Origin: Solidesulfovibrio magneticus str. Maddingley MBC34
GTDB lineage: Bacteria > Desulfobacterota > Desulfovibrionia > Desulfovibrionales > Desulfovibrionaceae
Assembly: GCA_000307955.1 (NCBI GenBank)
Contig: ALAO01000073.1
Location: 1-55,591 of the forward strand
Direction of reading: 5' to 3'
Length of the DNA stretch: 55,591 nucleotides
Shown here: positions 42,679 through 51,900 of the stretch, piece after piece
How the letters are laid out: the number at the start of each line of letters is the position of its first letter
Position numbering within the stretch: the first letter of the stretch is position 1
Notes under the pieces: model-generated
Told to the model about the DNA's origin: nothing
Databases searched by the model: none
The model's input: only the letters and a program-made list of their open reading frames with translations
Position numbers and translations under genes: made by a program

Positions 42679-44030
42679 CAGCTCCCCCCGTAGACGAAGC
42701 GGCGGCCTTCGTCGATGCGCAGGGTTTTGACGCATTCCCGGCGAAAGGCGCACAGTTCCTGGCCGCAGCGATCATGGACGCCCCAGGCGAAGCACGGAGC
42801 AAAGCCCTCGCGCTGCTGGATGGCCCGCACGGCGTCGATGGTGGTCAGCCCCGAGACGTCCAGGCCCAGTTCCCGGGCCTTGGTCATGAGTTCGCGCACG
42901 TCCAGGCCCATGGGACCATAAAAGGCCTCGCGGCCCAGGCCCGCCTCGGGGGTGTCGAAAAGCCGCAACGCCACCACCGCGCCGCTGCCGTCGCCCTGGC
43001 GCAGGTCGATCTCGCCGTTGTGCTCCAGCACGGCCTTGCGGGCCAGCGTCAGGCCGATGCCGGCCCCCCGGGCCTTGGTGGTGAAAAAGGGGTCGAAGAC
43101 GAAGGAGCGCAGCTCCGGGCGCACCCCGGGTCCGTCGTCGGCGACGGTAAGCTGGCTGACGTCGTCTCGCCGGGCCAGATGGATGGAAACGCGCACGAGT
43201 TCGTGGCCGGAAAATTCCACGGCATTGAGCAACACCTCGTCCAGGGCCAGGGCCAGCAAGGCCTCGTCGGCCACGATCTCCACGTCTTCCAGGGAAATAC
43301 GGCTCTCCAGGCGCTTGTGGAGCCCTTCGGCGCTGCGGGCGGCCCGGGAAAGGGCTTCTTCCACCAGCCGCCCCAGGCGCACGGCGGCGAACCGGGGGCC
43401 GCCCAGGGTCGAAAGGCGCACCACCGCGCCGACCAGATCTTCCAACCGCCGGGCTTCCTGGAAAATGATCTCGGGGTATTCCACGGGCAGGCGGCGTTCC
43501 TTGTGATCGCGCAGGAGCTTGAGCGCGAAGCCGCCGATGGCCGCGGCCGGATTGCGCACCTGATGGGCCACGGACAAGGCCAGGTTGTTGAGGCTCTCGA
43601 TCATGTCGTGCTGGAGGCGGTTTTTTTCGCGAAGCGCGGCGTTTTCCCGCTCGCGGCTGCGATAGAGCGCCGTGACGTCGTCAAAAAGGAGGGTGACGCC
43701 GATAGGCTTGCCGTCCACGCTCGGACACGAGGCGGTCATGGAAAAGCGGCGCATCTCGCCGTCCGGTCGCTGGAAGTCGGCCAGGCACTGGCGGTAGGGC
43801 CGGCCGTTCTCCACGGCATCGACGAGATTGCGATTAAACGATTCATTGGCCGGGGCGGGCAGGAGCAGCGTGCGCCAATCGCAGCCCTCAAGGCTGGCCT
43901 CGGGCAAGCCGAGCAGATAAGCCGCCGAAGGACTGGCGGCGATGACCGTGCCGCGCGGGCCGATGACGAGCAGGCCCACGGGAATGGTCTTGATGACGTT
44001 CTGGACGAGTATCTGTCTGACGCTTGGCAT
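42678..44030 (-). CDS. Soluble PAS histidine kinase with C-terminal SAP-like/four-cysteine module
   Basis: A 450-residue kinase without membrane segments. A PAS domain covers about 10-120, a short coiled coil 123-145, and the dimerisation domain carries His156 in SVAHQVRNP. The ATPase domain (about 218-360) has the N-box LLNAVEFS, DDGPGV and GAGIGLTLA. Residues 375-410 form a SAP-like helix pair (LMTKARELGLDVSGLTTIDAVRAIQQREG), and four cysteines follow (413, 422, 427, 433), suggesting a metal or redox site. No response regulator is encoded nearby. AGGA precedes the ATG; the NlpC gene is coupled downstream. Confidence 0.9.
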   Translation of the reverse strand: MPSVRQILVQNVIKTIPVGLLVIGPRGTVIAASPSAAYLLGLPEASLEGCDWRTLLLPAPANESFNRNLVDAVENGRPYRQCLADFQRPDGEMRRFSMTASCPSVDGKPIGVTLLFDDVTALYRSRERENAALREKNRLQHDMIESLNNLALSVAHQVRNPAAAIGGFALKLLRDHKERRLPVEYPEIIFQEARRLEDLVGAVVRLSTLGGPRFAAVRLGRLVEEALSRAARSAEGLHKRLESRISLEDVEIVADEALLALALDEVLLNAVEFSGHELVRVSIHLARRDDVSQLTVADDGPGVRPELRSFVFDPFFTTKARGAGIGLTLARKAVLEHNGEIDLRQGDGSGAVVALRLFDTPEAGLGREAFYGPMGLDVRELMTKARELGLDVSGLTTIDAVRAIQQREGFAPCFAWGVHDRCGQELCAFRRECVKTLRIDEGRRFVYGGS

Positions 44031-44072
44031 GGCGCTTCCTGGCCCCTTGGAGACAACTCCTCCAAAGTAGGC

Positions 44073-44108
44073 CCGCTTCGGTCCGATGACAAGGCCGGAC
44101 CGAAGCGG
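44073..44108. repeat. 13-bp perfect inverted repeat between the DsbA-like and kinase genes
   Basis: Arms CCGCTTCGGTCCG (44073-44085) and complement (44096-44108) with a 10-nt loop lie between the DsbA-like stop and the kinase start. No U-tract follows on the minus strand, so it may be a weak terminator, an RNA-stabilising hairpin or a protein-binding site for kinase expression. Confidence 0.6.
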
Positions 44109-44131
44109 AGCGCGACGTGAATGGGCGGGGC

Positions 44132-44911
44132 TTACTGGTTTTTGGCCGGAGCCGGCGTCTTGGCCGCCACGCCGATGAATTCGTCGAAGACTTCGTAGGG
44201 CACGGCTCCGCGCACCGGCGCGCCGTTGATGAGAAACACCGGCGTGCCTTCAAAGCCGAAGTCGCGGGCTTCCTTGGTGTCGGCGGCGACCCGGTCGGCG
44301 AGCGCCTTGCTCTTGAGGTCCTCGGCCAGCTTCTTGGCGTCCGCGCCGACTTCCTTGGCGATGGCGTCGAGGACTTCGTCGCCCTTCTCGGCCACGTCCT
44401 TTTGCCGGGCAAAGACCTTGTCCATGAAGTCCCAGGCCTTCTTGGCGTCCTGCTGGGCGATGGCCTCGAAATAGAGCGAGGCCCGCACGCTGTTTTTGCC
44501 CGTGGCGAAATGCTTGAACACCAGTCGGACGTCGTTTGGCCGATTTTCCATCACGCTTTTGACGGTTCCCGAGGCCTGGCCACAAAAATGGCACAGGAAA
44601 TCGGAATATTCCACGATGGTCACCGGGGCGTTTTGCGGGCCGCGCGAAATCCGGCCGGCATCGACGGCCGGCGTGAGCGGCTTGGCCAAGGCCTGGCTGA
44701 ACCGCGCCCGCTCCAGATCTTTCTGGCGCGCCCGGGCCGTGGTCTCGATGACTTCCAAAACGGCCGGACCCTGCTGGCGAATGGCCTCGACCACGATTTC
44801 AGGATGTTCGCGCAACACCTTGCGAACCCGCTCCAGGTCGTCGTCGGCCGCGGCCGGCATGGCCGTCAGGCCAACAACGGCCAGCGCGACGAGCACTTTC
44901 CATTTGCCCAT
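44132..44911 (-). CDS. DsbA-like thiol oxidoreductase, periplasmic
   Basis: A 259-residue protein with a signal peptide (VLVALAVVGLTAMPAAA), a helical N-terminal region (about 24-85) and a DsbA-type thioredoxin fold. The active site is CHFC (Cys107, Cys110) after VTIVEYSDFLCHFC, and the cis-proline loop is EGTPVFLI near 224. The N-terminal extension resembles BdbD/ScsC-like or DsbG-like proteins, which may oxidise or isomerise disulfides or reduce haem-site cysteines for cytochrome c maturation. GGAGGA precedes the ATG. It has its own promoter candidate. Confidence 0.9.
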   Translation of the reverse strand: MGKWKVLVALAVVGLTAMPAAADDDLERVRKVLREHPEIVVEAIRQQGPAVLEVIETTARARQKDLERARFSQALAKPLTPAVDAGRISRGPQNAPVTIVEYSDFLCHFCGQASGTVKSVMENRPNDVRLVFKHFATGKNSVRASLYFEAIAQQDAKKAWDFMDKVFARQKDVAEKGDEVLDAIAKEVGADAKKLAEDLKSKALADRVAADTKEARDFGFEGTPVFLINGAPVRGAVPYEVFDEFIGVAAKTPAPAKNQ

Positions 44912-44956
44912 GCTTCCTCCAGATAGCGCGCCGTTACGGCGCTTTCGATGACGCCC

Positions 44957-44985
44957 GTCATAGACCCTTTCGCCCGGACTGTCAT
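44957..44985 (-). promoter_or_regulatory. Candidate promoter of the DsbA-like gene
   Basis: Minus strand: ATGACA (-35, 44985-44980, five of six consensus bases), 17-nt spacer, TATGAC (-10, 44962-44957), predicted start near 44950, about 40 nt before the ATG. The arrangement is nearly the same as at rnpB. Confidence 0.55.
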
Positions 44986-45030
44986 CCTTGGCCCATCGAC
45001 GACACGCCGCCCACGTGGTAGGCTGCCACC

Positions 45031-45120
45031 ATGGAATGGCTTCTTCTCCTGGCCGCGCTGGTGATCGGTCTGTTGATTTTTTGCTTAAGCGGGGCCAGAG
45101 AGCAGCCCGGCGGGACCTGA
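45031..45120 (+). CDS. Putative 29-residue single-span membrane micro-protein
   Basis: ATG at 45031 to TGA at 45118-45120 encodes MEWLLLLAALVIGLLIFCL followed by a short polar tail (SGAREQPGGT). This is a plausible single membrane helix with a small hydrophilic end. A purine-rich GGTAGG lies about 8 nt upstream. It sits 90 bp before the rhodanese lipoprotein, on the same strand and divergent from the DsbA-like gene. Small size makes chance possible; I assign no function. Confidence 0.4.
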   Translation: MEWLLLLAALVIGLLIFCLSGAREQPGGT

Positions 45121-45210
45121 CTGCCCGAGGCCTGTCGCCGGCGGCGACAGCCCGAAAAAACGCCTGCAGCCCCCGATAACGATGGCCACGCCCGGCCCTG
45201 AGGACCGCCC

Positions 45211-45750
45211 ATGTTTTGTCGTCCGGCTCACCGTCCCTTCGCCTTCCTGGCTTTGCCCCTGCTGGCCGCCCTGTCCTTGCTGGCCGCCTGCCAGGAACAG
45301 CCCAAAACCGATCCAGAGCGCCAAGCCAAGGCCTACGCCCTGTACGAAGGCTACAAGAAGGATTTTCCCGAGGCCGCGGAAATGCGCCCCGAGGAAGCCT
45401 TGAAACTGTGGCGTGAGAGCGGCGTGGTCTTCATCGACGCCCGGTCGGAGGCGGAACGGGCCGTGTCCACCCTGCCCGGCGCGGTGTCCGAACACGACTA
45501 TCTGGCTGATCCGGACCGGTTTGCCGGCAAGCAGGCCGTCATCTATTGCACCATCGGCTACCGCAGCGGAGTGCTGGTTCAGAAACTCGCCGCCAAAGGC
45601 ATTGCCGCCGCCAATCTGGCCTCCGGAATCCTGGGCTGGCTCCACGCCGGGGGAACGCTCGTCGACGCCTCGGGCGTGCCGACCAAACGCGTCCACGTCT
45701 ACGGCCGCACCTGGGATCTCGCGCCCCTGGCCTACACGGCCGTCTGGTAG
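45211..45750 (+). CDS. Rhodanese-domain lipoprotein
   Basis: A 179-residue lipoprotein with a signal peptide ending in lipobox LLAAC near residue 27, a helical linker and a rhodanese domain (about 60-150). The active-site loop is CTIGYRSG with Cys113; FIDARSEAERAVSTLPGAV and LASGILGWLHAGGTLVD are further family motifs. It would handle sulfane sulfur or another thiol/oxyanion chemistry in the periplasm. GAGGA precedes the ATG. It faces the GT fusion gene end to end; rhodanese proteins often occur beside TIGR04283-type glycosyltransferases. Confidence 0.9.
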   Translation: MFCRPAHRPFAFLALPLLAALSLLAACQEQPKTDPERQAKAYALYEGYKKDFPEAAEMRPEEALKLWRESGVVFIDARSEAERAVSTLPGAVSEHDYLADPDRFAGKQAVIYCTIGYRSGVLVQKLAAKGIAAANLASGILGWLHAGGTLVDASGVPTKRVHVYGRTWDLAPLAYTAVW

Positions 45751-45799
45751 AGCGCTTGCCGGCTGACCGGCGGTTGCCGTCGCCCTGACCTGGAAACCA

Positions 45800-47890
45800 T
45801 CACCGTTTATCCGAACATGCCGACGTTTTTGCCGGGCAACAGGCCTGGGGCTCACGGCCGTAGTAGCGCCGGAAGTAGCGCCGCCCCGTGGGATCGGCCA
45901 GCCCAAGCCGTCTGGCCGCCAGATAGCCCAGGCACATGGCCACGACACCGGCCGCCTTGCCGCCAAAGCCCGGCCCGGCCCAGCGCCGGCCCGAGGCCGT
46001 AACACCCCCGCCCAGATACAGCGTCTCCCCGGCCTGGCGCAGGCGCAGGGACAGCTCCACGTCTTCCATGAGCGCCATAGCCGGAAATCCGCTCGCGCCC
46101 GTGAGGGCCTCGCGCCGGAAAAACTGGCCCTGGTCGCCGAAGCCGATGCCGCCAAACCGTGCCCGCAGGCCATTGAGCAGCCCCAGGACGCCAAGTCCGG
46201 GACGCCGTGCGTCGTAGGCCATGCCGACCACGCCGCCGGCCGCCTCGGGGCAATGGTCCAAAGCCGCCATGACCCGGGCCGGCACGTCAGGCGTGACCAC
46301 GGCGTCGGCATGCAGGACAAGGATCACGTCGCCCCGGCAAGCGGCCAGCCCGGCCGCTATCTGCCCGCCCCGGCCGCCGCCGGCCGCGACGACTTTCGCG
46401 CCGCGTCCGGCGGCCAGGGAAGCCGTGCCGTCGGTGGAGCCGCCGTCGGCCACCACGACCTCGGCCACCCCCGTGCCGTCCAGGCTTTCCAGACAGCGTC
46501 CAAGCCTACTACCCTCGTTCCGGGTCGGCACGACCACCGAAAGCCGTCGCGCTCTTTTCGCGGGGCCGGCCGGCACGGCCAGCCCGGGACGCCAGGCGGA
46601 GAGGGCCAGGAGCAGCAAAAACGGCAGCCAGATCACGGCCATGGCCGCTCCCTGGCCGCCAAGATCCTGGCCGCGAAGCCAGGTCGGGGTCACGGCCAGC
46701 CCCTGGGCGGCCAGGAGCCACAGCGCAGGCCACCCCGGACGCAGGGTCCAAAGGGGCAAGACCATGAGGAAATACCAGGGATAGACCGTGGGCAAGGCGG
46801 CTAGGCCGGTCAGGCCGGCGAAAAGCGGTCCGCGTCCGCGATCCTGGACGGCCAGCCAGCCGACCACAAGCGCTGCGCCGCCAATTCCCAGGGACACGGG
46901 CGGGGCAAACGCGCCGCACAGGGGCCAGACCAAGGCTGTGAGCGGCCCGCCCCGGGCCACATGGCCGGCAAAAGCGGCAAGCGACTCAAAAAAGGCCGGC
47001 CCGGCCGCGCGGTAGGGCCAAAAGCTCGCCAGCGGCACGAAGCAGGCGGCGGCTTGGCGCAAATTGCCTGGCCGCAAAAAGAACGGAATGAGGAGCAAAA
47101 CCGGATATTTCACCAGGCCGGCCGCGCCCAGGCACAAAAAACCCCAACCGTCGCGGCGGGCCGCAAAGGCGGCCAAAGCCAGGGACACGCCCAGGGCGAC
47201 CAGGACGTCAAGGTGGCCCTCCCCCGCGCCCATGACCAAGGACAGGGGGGAAAGAACGTACAGCGCCAACCAGACCGGCGGCAGCCGATGCCGGGCCAGG
47301 ACCACGGCCAGGGCCAGGGCGGCGAGAAGATCGGCCAGGGCCAAGGCTGCCCGGAAAACCAGGGGGGTGGGCGAGACGGCGGCCACGGCTCGGCAGAAAA
47401 GCTCGGCCAGGGGCGGATAGGCGGCGGACAGCTCGGGGTGGTTGACCCGGCCAAGGACGGCTGCGGCCCGGGCGGACAATAGCCCGGGCAGCCCCGGGTC
47501 GCCCGGCGCGATCAGATAGGGATTGGCCCCGGCCAGCTGCATGTCGCCTTCGACGATGTAGCGAAAGACGTCGGTATCGACCGGCCAGGCCCAGATAAAG
47601 AGCAGTCGCGCGCCAAGGCCCAGGGCCAGGACGGCGGCGGTGACGCGGCCGCGAGTGCCGCCGGCCGGCCAGCTTCGCACGGCTAGGACCAGGGCGGCGA
47701 AGGCTGCGGCAAAACAGGCGGCATACAGGTAGCGACCGGCCTCCAGGCGGCCGCACAGGGCCAGGGCGACCAGGGCCGCCCCGCAAGAAAATCCACGCCA
47801 GAGGTGGCCGGGCAGGCCGGCAAAAAACCTGGCCGAACAGGCCGGCCCGGCTCCCGCCGCCTGAGGATCGTCGGACAGCTTCCTGGTCAC
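45800..47890 (-). CDS. Fusion: polytopic GT-C-like membrane glycosyltransferase plus TIGR04283-like GT2 domain
   Basis: A 696-residue protein. Residues about 20-440 contain 11 or so membrane helices with a GT-C/GT87-like beginning (WPVDTDVFRYIVEGDMQ, GANPYLIAPG). A GT2 domain starts near 448 (LSVVVPTRNEGSRL) with VADGGSTDGT, LHADAVV, GDQGQFFRREAL and FPAMALMEDVELSLRLR, matching the TIGR04283 family pattern. A separate gene would be usual for each half. The GTG start overlaps the DUF547 stop by 4 nt (GTGA), so the two are coupled. Substrates are unknown; the GT2 half could charge a polyprenyl phosphate used by the GT-C half. Confidence 0.85.
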   Translation of the reverse strand: MTRKLSDDPQAAGAGPACSARFFAGLPGHLWRGFSCGAALVALALCGRLEAGRYLYAACFAAAFAALVLAVRSWPAGGTRGRVTAAVLALGLGARLLFIWAWPVDTDVFRYIVEGDMQLAGANPYLIAPGDPGLPGLLSARAAAVLGRVNHPELSAAYPPLAELFCRAVAAVSPTPLVFRAALALADLLAALALAVVLARHRLPPVWLALYVLSPLSLVMGAGEGHLDVLVALGVSLALAAFAARRDGWGFLCLGAAGLVKYPVLLLIPFFLRPGNLRQAAACFVPLASFWPYRAAGPAFFESLAAFAGHVARGGPLTALVWPLCGAFAPPVSLGIGGAALVVGWLAVQDRGRGPLFAGLTGLAALPTVYPWYFLMVLPLWTLRPGWPALWLLAAQGLAVTPTWLRGQDLGGQGAAMAVIWLPFLLLLALSAWRPGLAVPAGPAKRARRLSVVVPTRNEGSRLGRCLESLDGTGVAEVVVADGGSTDGTASLAAGRGAKVVAAGGGRGGQIAAGLAACRGDVILVLHADAVVTPDVPARVMAALDHCPEAAGGVVGMAYDARRPGLGVLGLLNGLRARFGGIGFGDQGQFFRREALTGASGFPAMALMEDVELSLRLRQAGETLYLGGGVTASGRRWAGPGFGGKAAGVVAMCLGYLAARRLGLADPTGRRYFRRYYGREPQACCPAKTSACSDKR

Positions 47891-48804
47891 GGCCGCCCCG
47901 GCATGGCGGCGGGCGCGCTGCCCGCGCCGTCGCCCAGGGGAGGCAAGCCCGGAGCCAGGCCTGACGGAGGTCCATCCCTGCCGACGCCGGACGGCCGCGC
48001 AGCCGCGTCGGCGCCGGACGACGGCGCATTCGCGCCGATGAGGGCCGAAGTCCACGGACCGGGCGCGTCATTGAGGGACCAGTCATAGTCGTCGTAGAGC
48101 GGCCGTCGGTCCGCCAGGGCGTCCAGCGCCGCGCCAAGGGCCGGGCCGGCAAAGCGTCGCACAAAGCCCCACTGCCCGTCCCAGCCGCCGAAGTCCTCGG
48201 CGTACCAGTCAAAAATGCGGATCAGGCGCAACCGGCCGCCGTCCACCCGGGCTCCAGCCGGGTCATTAAGGCAGGCCCGGGTCCGTTCCTCCAGCATGGC
48301 GTCAAGGACCTCCCCACGGTACGGCACGGACAACAGCGGCGGACAGCTCTTGGAGGCGCAGTTGAGCACGAAGTGGAGCCTGGGGTCCGGGTATTGCCGA
48401 CGCAGGATGCCATGCTCGATGTCGTCCAGGGACAGCGTCCGGCCGCCCAGACGCACCAAGGAACGCTTCCAGGGCGAGGCCAGGAAGCTCCCAGCCTCCT
48501 TGATGGAAGTTATCCCCGGCCAATGCTCCATGATGAGCCGGATGGTCCAGAGGTTATAGGCATTTATATAGAGCGCCACGCGATCAGGTCGGGCCAAGGT
48601 CTCGGGGTTTTCAGCGGCCATGAGTGCCAAGGTCGCGTCAAGACGAGCCATATCCGCCTTGATGCCGGCATAGTTGACCACGCCGCCGCGCACATGCGTG
48701 GCCAAAAAAGCTCCGTAATGGTCTAGATAGCCCGAGGATTGGGCGGCATTGGCAAAACTTGCGAAAAGCAACAACAAAATCGCCAGCATGACCATCTTGA
48801 ACAC
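47887..48804 (-). CDS. DUF547 exported protein
   Basis: A 305-residue protein with a signal peptide (MVMLAILLLLFASFANA) and a DUF547 domain (about 70-230: DRVALYINAYNLWTIRLIMEHWP, SLDDIEHGILRRQY, HFVLNCASKSCPPLLSVPY). The family's conserved histidine, asparagine and cysteine resemble a thiol-hydrolase-like site, but its reaction is not established. The last 50 residues are Pro/Gly/Ala-rich. The start is the GTG at 48804: GGAGG lies 5 nt ahead, better than for the ATGs at 48795 and 48789. It is coupled to the GT fusion gene. Confidence 0.87.
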   Translation of the reverse strand: MFKMVMLAILLLLFASFANAAQSSGYLDHYGAFLATHVRGGVVNYAGIKADMARLDATLALMAAENPETLARPDRVALYINAYNLWTIRLIMEHWPGITSIKEAGSFLASPWKRSLVRLGGRTLSLDDIEHGILRRQYPDPRLHFVLNCASKSCPPLLSVPYRGEVLDAMLEERTRACLNDPAGARVDGGRLRLIRIFDWYAEDFGGWDGQWGFVRRFAGPALGAALDALADRRPLYDDYDWSLNDAPGPWTSALIGANAPSSGADAAARPSGVGRDGPPSGLAPGLPPLGDGAGSAPAAMPGRP

Positions 48805-48895
48805 ACCAACCTCCTCAACTCTCTGGTGATAAGCCCCGCAATGACGGGCCCGCCCCGCTGTTGGACATCGGACGCGATGCGCCATGGAAAACCAA

Positions 48896-48924
48896 TTGAA
48901 TTCCTGCTGGTATTGTTGCATATT
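48896..48924 (+). promoter_or_regulatory. Candidate promoter of the hybrid kinase gene
   Basis: TTGAAT (48896-48901), 17-nt spacer and CATATT (48919-48924) lie in an AT-rich patch of the divergent spacer, predicting a start near 48931, about 65 nt ahead of the ATG at 48996. Confidence 0.45.
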
Positions 48925-48995
48925 CCATCGGTCTTCGTTCGTTGGGGGGCATTACGTCGTCGAACCCGAGCACCGGCAACACTCGTGCAACAACC

Positions 48996-51900
48996 ATGAC
49001 GCAACCCAGGTCTTCCGACGCAGCCCCTCCCCGAAGCCCAGGCCTAAGGCTGCTCCTCGGCCTGTATGCGCTGACCTTTTCCCTTTTTCTGCCGCCGCCG
49101 GCCCACGGCAATTCCCAGCCTCGCTTCCAGCGGTTGTCCCTGGAACAAGGGCTTTCCCAATCCTATGTCGTCTGCATGGCCCAGGACAAGCTGGGATTCA
49201 TCTGGATCGGCACCTACGACGGACTCAACCGTTACGACGGAACCAACGTCGTGGTCTATCGCAACATCCCGGGCCGGCCCGACTCCCTGCCCGACAACAG
49301 CATTCGCACGCTTTTCGTCGATCCGGTGGACGGCACGCTGCTCGTGGGCACCAAAAACGGCGGCCTGGCCGTTTATGATCGGGAGGCCGACCGTTTCCGC
49401 CCCTATCCCACGGCCGCCCCCTACCCTAGCGGCGATGTGGACAAGGAAATCCGGGCCATCGCCCGGGACACAGCCGGCAACTATTGGGTGGGCGGCGCAA
49501 CCGGCCTGGCCCGTATCTCGCCGACCGGCGCCGTTGACGCCGTGGCCTTGGCTGACCGGGACGGCAGTGCCGTCAAAAATCCGGTCATCGCCATAAAAGC
49601 CAGGGCCGACGGCAGGTTGCTCGTGGCCACCAACCGGGGTATTCATGCCGTGAACCCGGCCGACGGCCAGAGCACGCCCCTGCTCCCCGGCCCCCTTGGC
49701 AAGCTTCCGGCCGACGCGCGCATCAACGGCATCGCCTGCGACGGCCCGGACACGCTCTGGGTGCTCACGGAAATACACGGCGCCTATCGTTTCAATCAAG
49801 CCACCGGCCAGTCCGACCACCATCTGCCCGGCCTGGCCGCCTGGTTTGCCTTCCGAGACTCCTGGGGAGGCCTTTTCATCGGCACCAACCGGGGCTTGGC
49901 TCGCATGTGGCCCGACCCGGACCAGCCGGGAAAACTGACCCCTTCCATGGCCGTCAACAACCCCCTGGACCCGGAAAGCCTGTCCCAGGATGAAGTGCTG
50001 TGCGCCCTGGAGGATACCGGCGGCCTGTTGTGGTTCGGCACGTATTCCGGTGGCGTGAGCCGGTACAACCCCGCCTATCAGGCGTTTTCCGTCTACAGGG
50101 CCGGGCCGGGACTGCCCACGACCCTGTCCGGCAGTTCGGTCAGCGCCGTGGCCCAGGAAAACGCCGACGTCGTCTGGGTCGGCACCCGCTACAACGGCCT
50201 TAATCGCATCGACCGCCAGACTGGCGAAATCACGGTTTTCCGCCACGATCCAGCCAACCCGGATAGTCTGGCCGACGACGGCGTCAACAGCCTGCTGTTC
50301 GACCGTCAGGGCCGGCTGTGGATCGGAGCCACTGACCAGGGGCTGGACCGCTATGAGCCCGAAACCGGCCGCTTCGTCCACTACCGCCACGACCCCCAAA
50401 ACCCCGAATCCATCAGCCAGAACAAAATCTGGTGGATCGCCGAGGACGAGGACGGCATCCTGTGGCTCGGCACTAGTTCGGGCGGCCTCAACCGCTTCGA
50501 TCCGGCAACGGGCAAGGCCAAGGTCTATCGCCATGATCCCAATAATCCGGCCAGCCTCAGCCACAACCGGGTACGCCACATCACCCCGGCTCCGGGCGGC
50601 GTCCTGTGGATCGGCACCAACGCCGGACTCAACCGTTTCGACAAGAAAACCGGAACGTTCACCCATTGGGAACACGACCCGAACAACGTCAATTCCTTGT
50701 CCAACAACCGCGTCACCCCCATTCTCCTCGATCCGTCCAGGGCCTTGTGGATCGGCACCGACGCGGGACTGAACCGCTTCGAGCCGCGCACCGGACGTTT
50801 TCAGCGCATCACCATGGCCAACGGCCTGGCCAACGACGGCATACAAGGGATGTTGCGGGACAAGGACGGCAACCTGTGGTGCAGCACCTTCCGGGGGCTT
50901 TTCCGCTACAGTCCGGACAGCGGCGAGGTGCGCAACTATTCGGATCGGGATGGCCTGGCCGGTCTGGAATTCTGGATGAACGCCTACGCCCAGGGCAAAA
51001 ACGGCGAAATGTTCTTTGGCGGCACAAGCGGCCTGACCGCCTTTTTCCCCAGCCGCATCCGGCCCAACCCCCACGCGCCGCCCGTGGTCCTGACCGGGCT
51101 TGCCATCCGCAACAAGCCCTATGCCGCCAACCCGGTCACGGTGAGCCATCTAGCCCTTGGCCACGAGGACAACGTCCTGGAATTGTCCTTTGCCGCCCTG
51201 GATTACGCCGATCCGCCCCGAAACTTCTTTTCCCACAAGCTCGAAGGTTTTGATCAGGAATTTTCCCTCCCGGCAGGCAACAACACCGTCACCTACACCA
51301 ATCTTTCCCCCGGGGATTACCGCCTGCGCGTGCGGGCCTGCAACAACGACGGCGTCTGGAACGAAACGGGGTTGACGCTGACCATTGCCGTGGCCCCGCC
51401 CTTCTGGGGAACCTGGTGGTTTCGCGCCCTTTCCCTGCTGGCTGCCGTGGCCCTGCTCCATGGCGGTTATCGTCTGCGGGTTTCCTCTCTGGAAAAGCGA
51501 CGCCGGGAACTGGAGGAAACCGTGCGCCGCCGCACCGCGGACCTTGAAAACGAAATCGATGATCGCAAGGCCGCCGAAGAAGCCCTGCATCGCAGCCGCC
51601 TGAGCTTTTCCGCCATTTTCCAATTCTCGCCCCTGGCCGTCACCATCAGCGAAGAACAATCCGCCCGGATGCTGCGCGTCAACGAGGCCTTTTCCCACCT
51701 GACCGGCATTCCGGCCGAGCAGGCCATCGGCCGCACTTCCGAGGAGCTCGGCTTCTGGGAACGTTTCGAGGACCGCCAACATCTTCTCATCGAACTGCAA
51801 GTCGCCGAATCCGTCACCAACCGAGAGCTGGCGTTCCGCCACGCCGACGGCCGACGCATCATCGGGCTTTGTTCCTGCGCGGTCATCGAGGCCTTCGAAC

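Noticed and set aside
45132-45150. CTGTCGCC-GGC-GGCGACAG hairpin after the micro-protein frame as a terminator
   Set aside because: It is followed by CCCGAAAAAA, not by a U-tract, on the plus strand.
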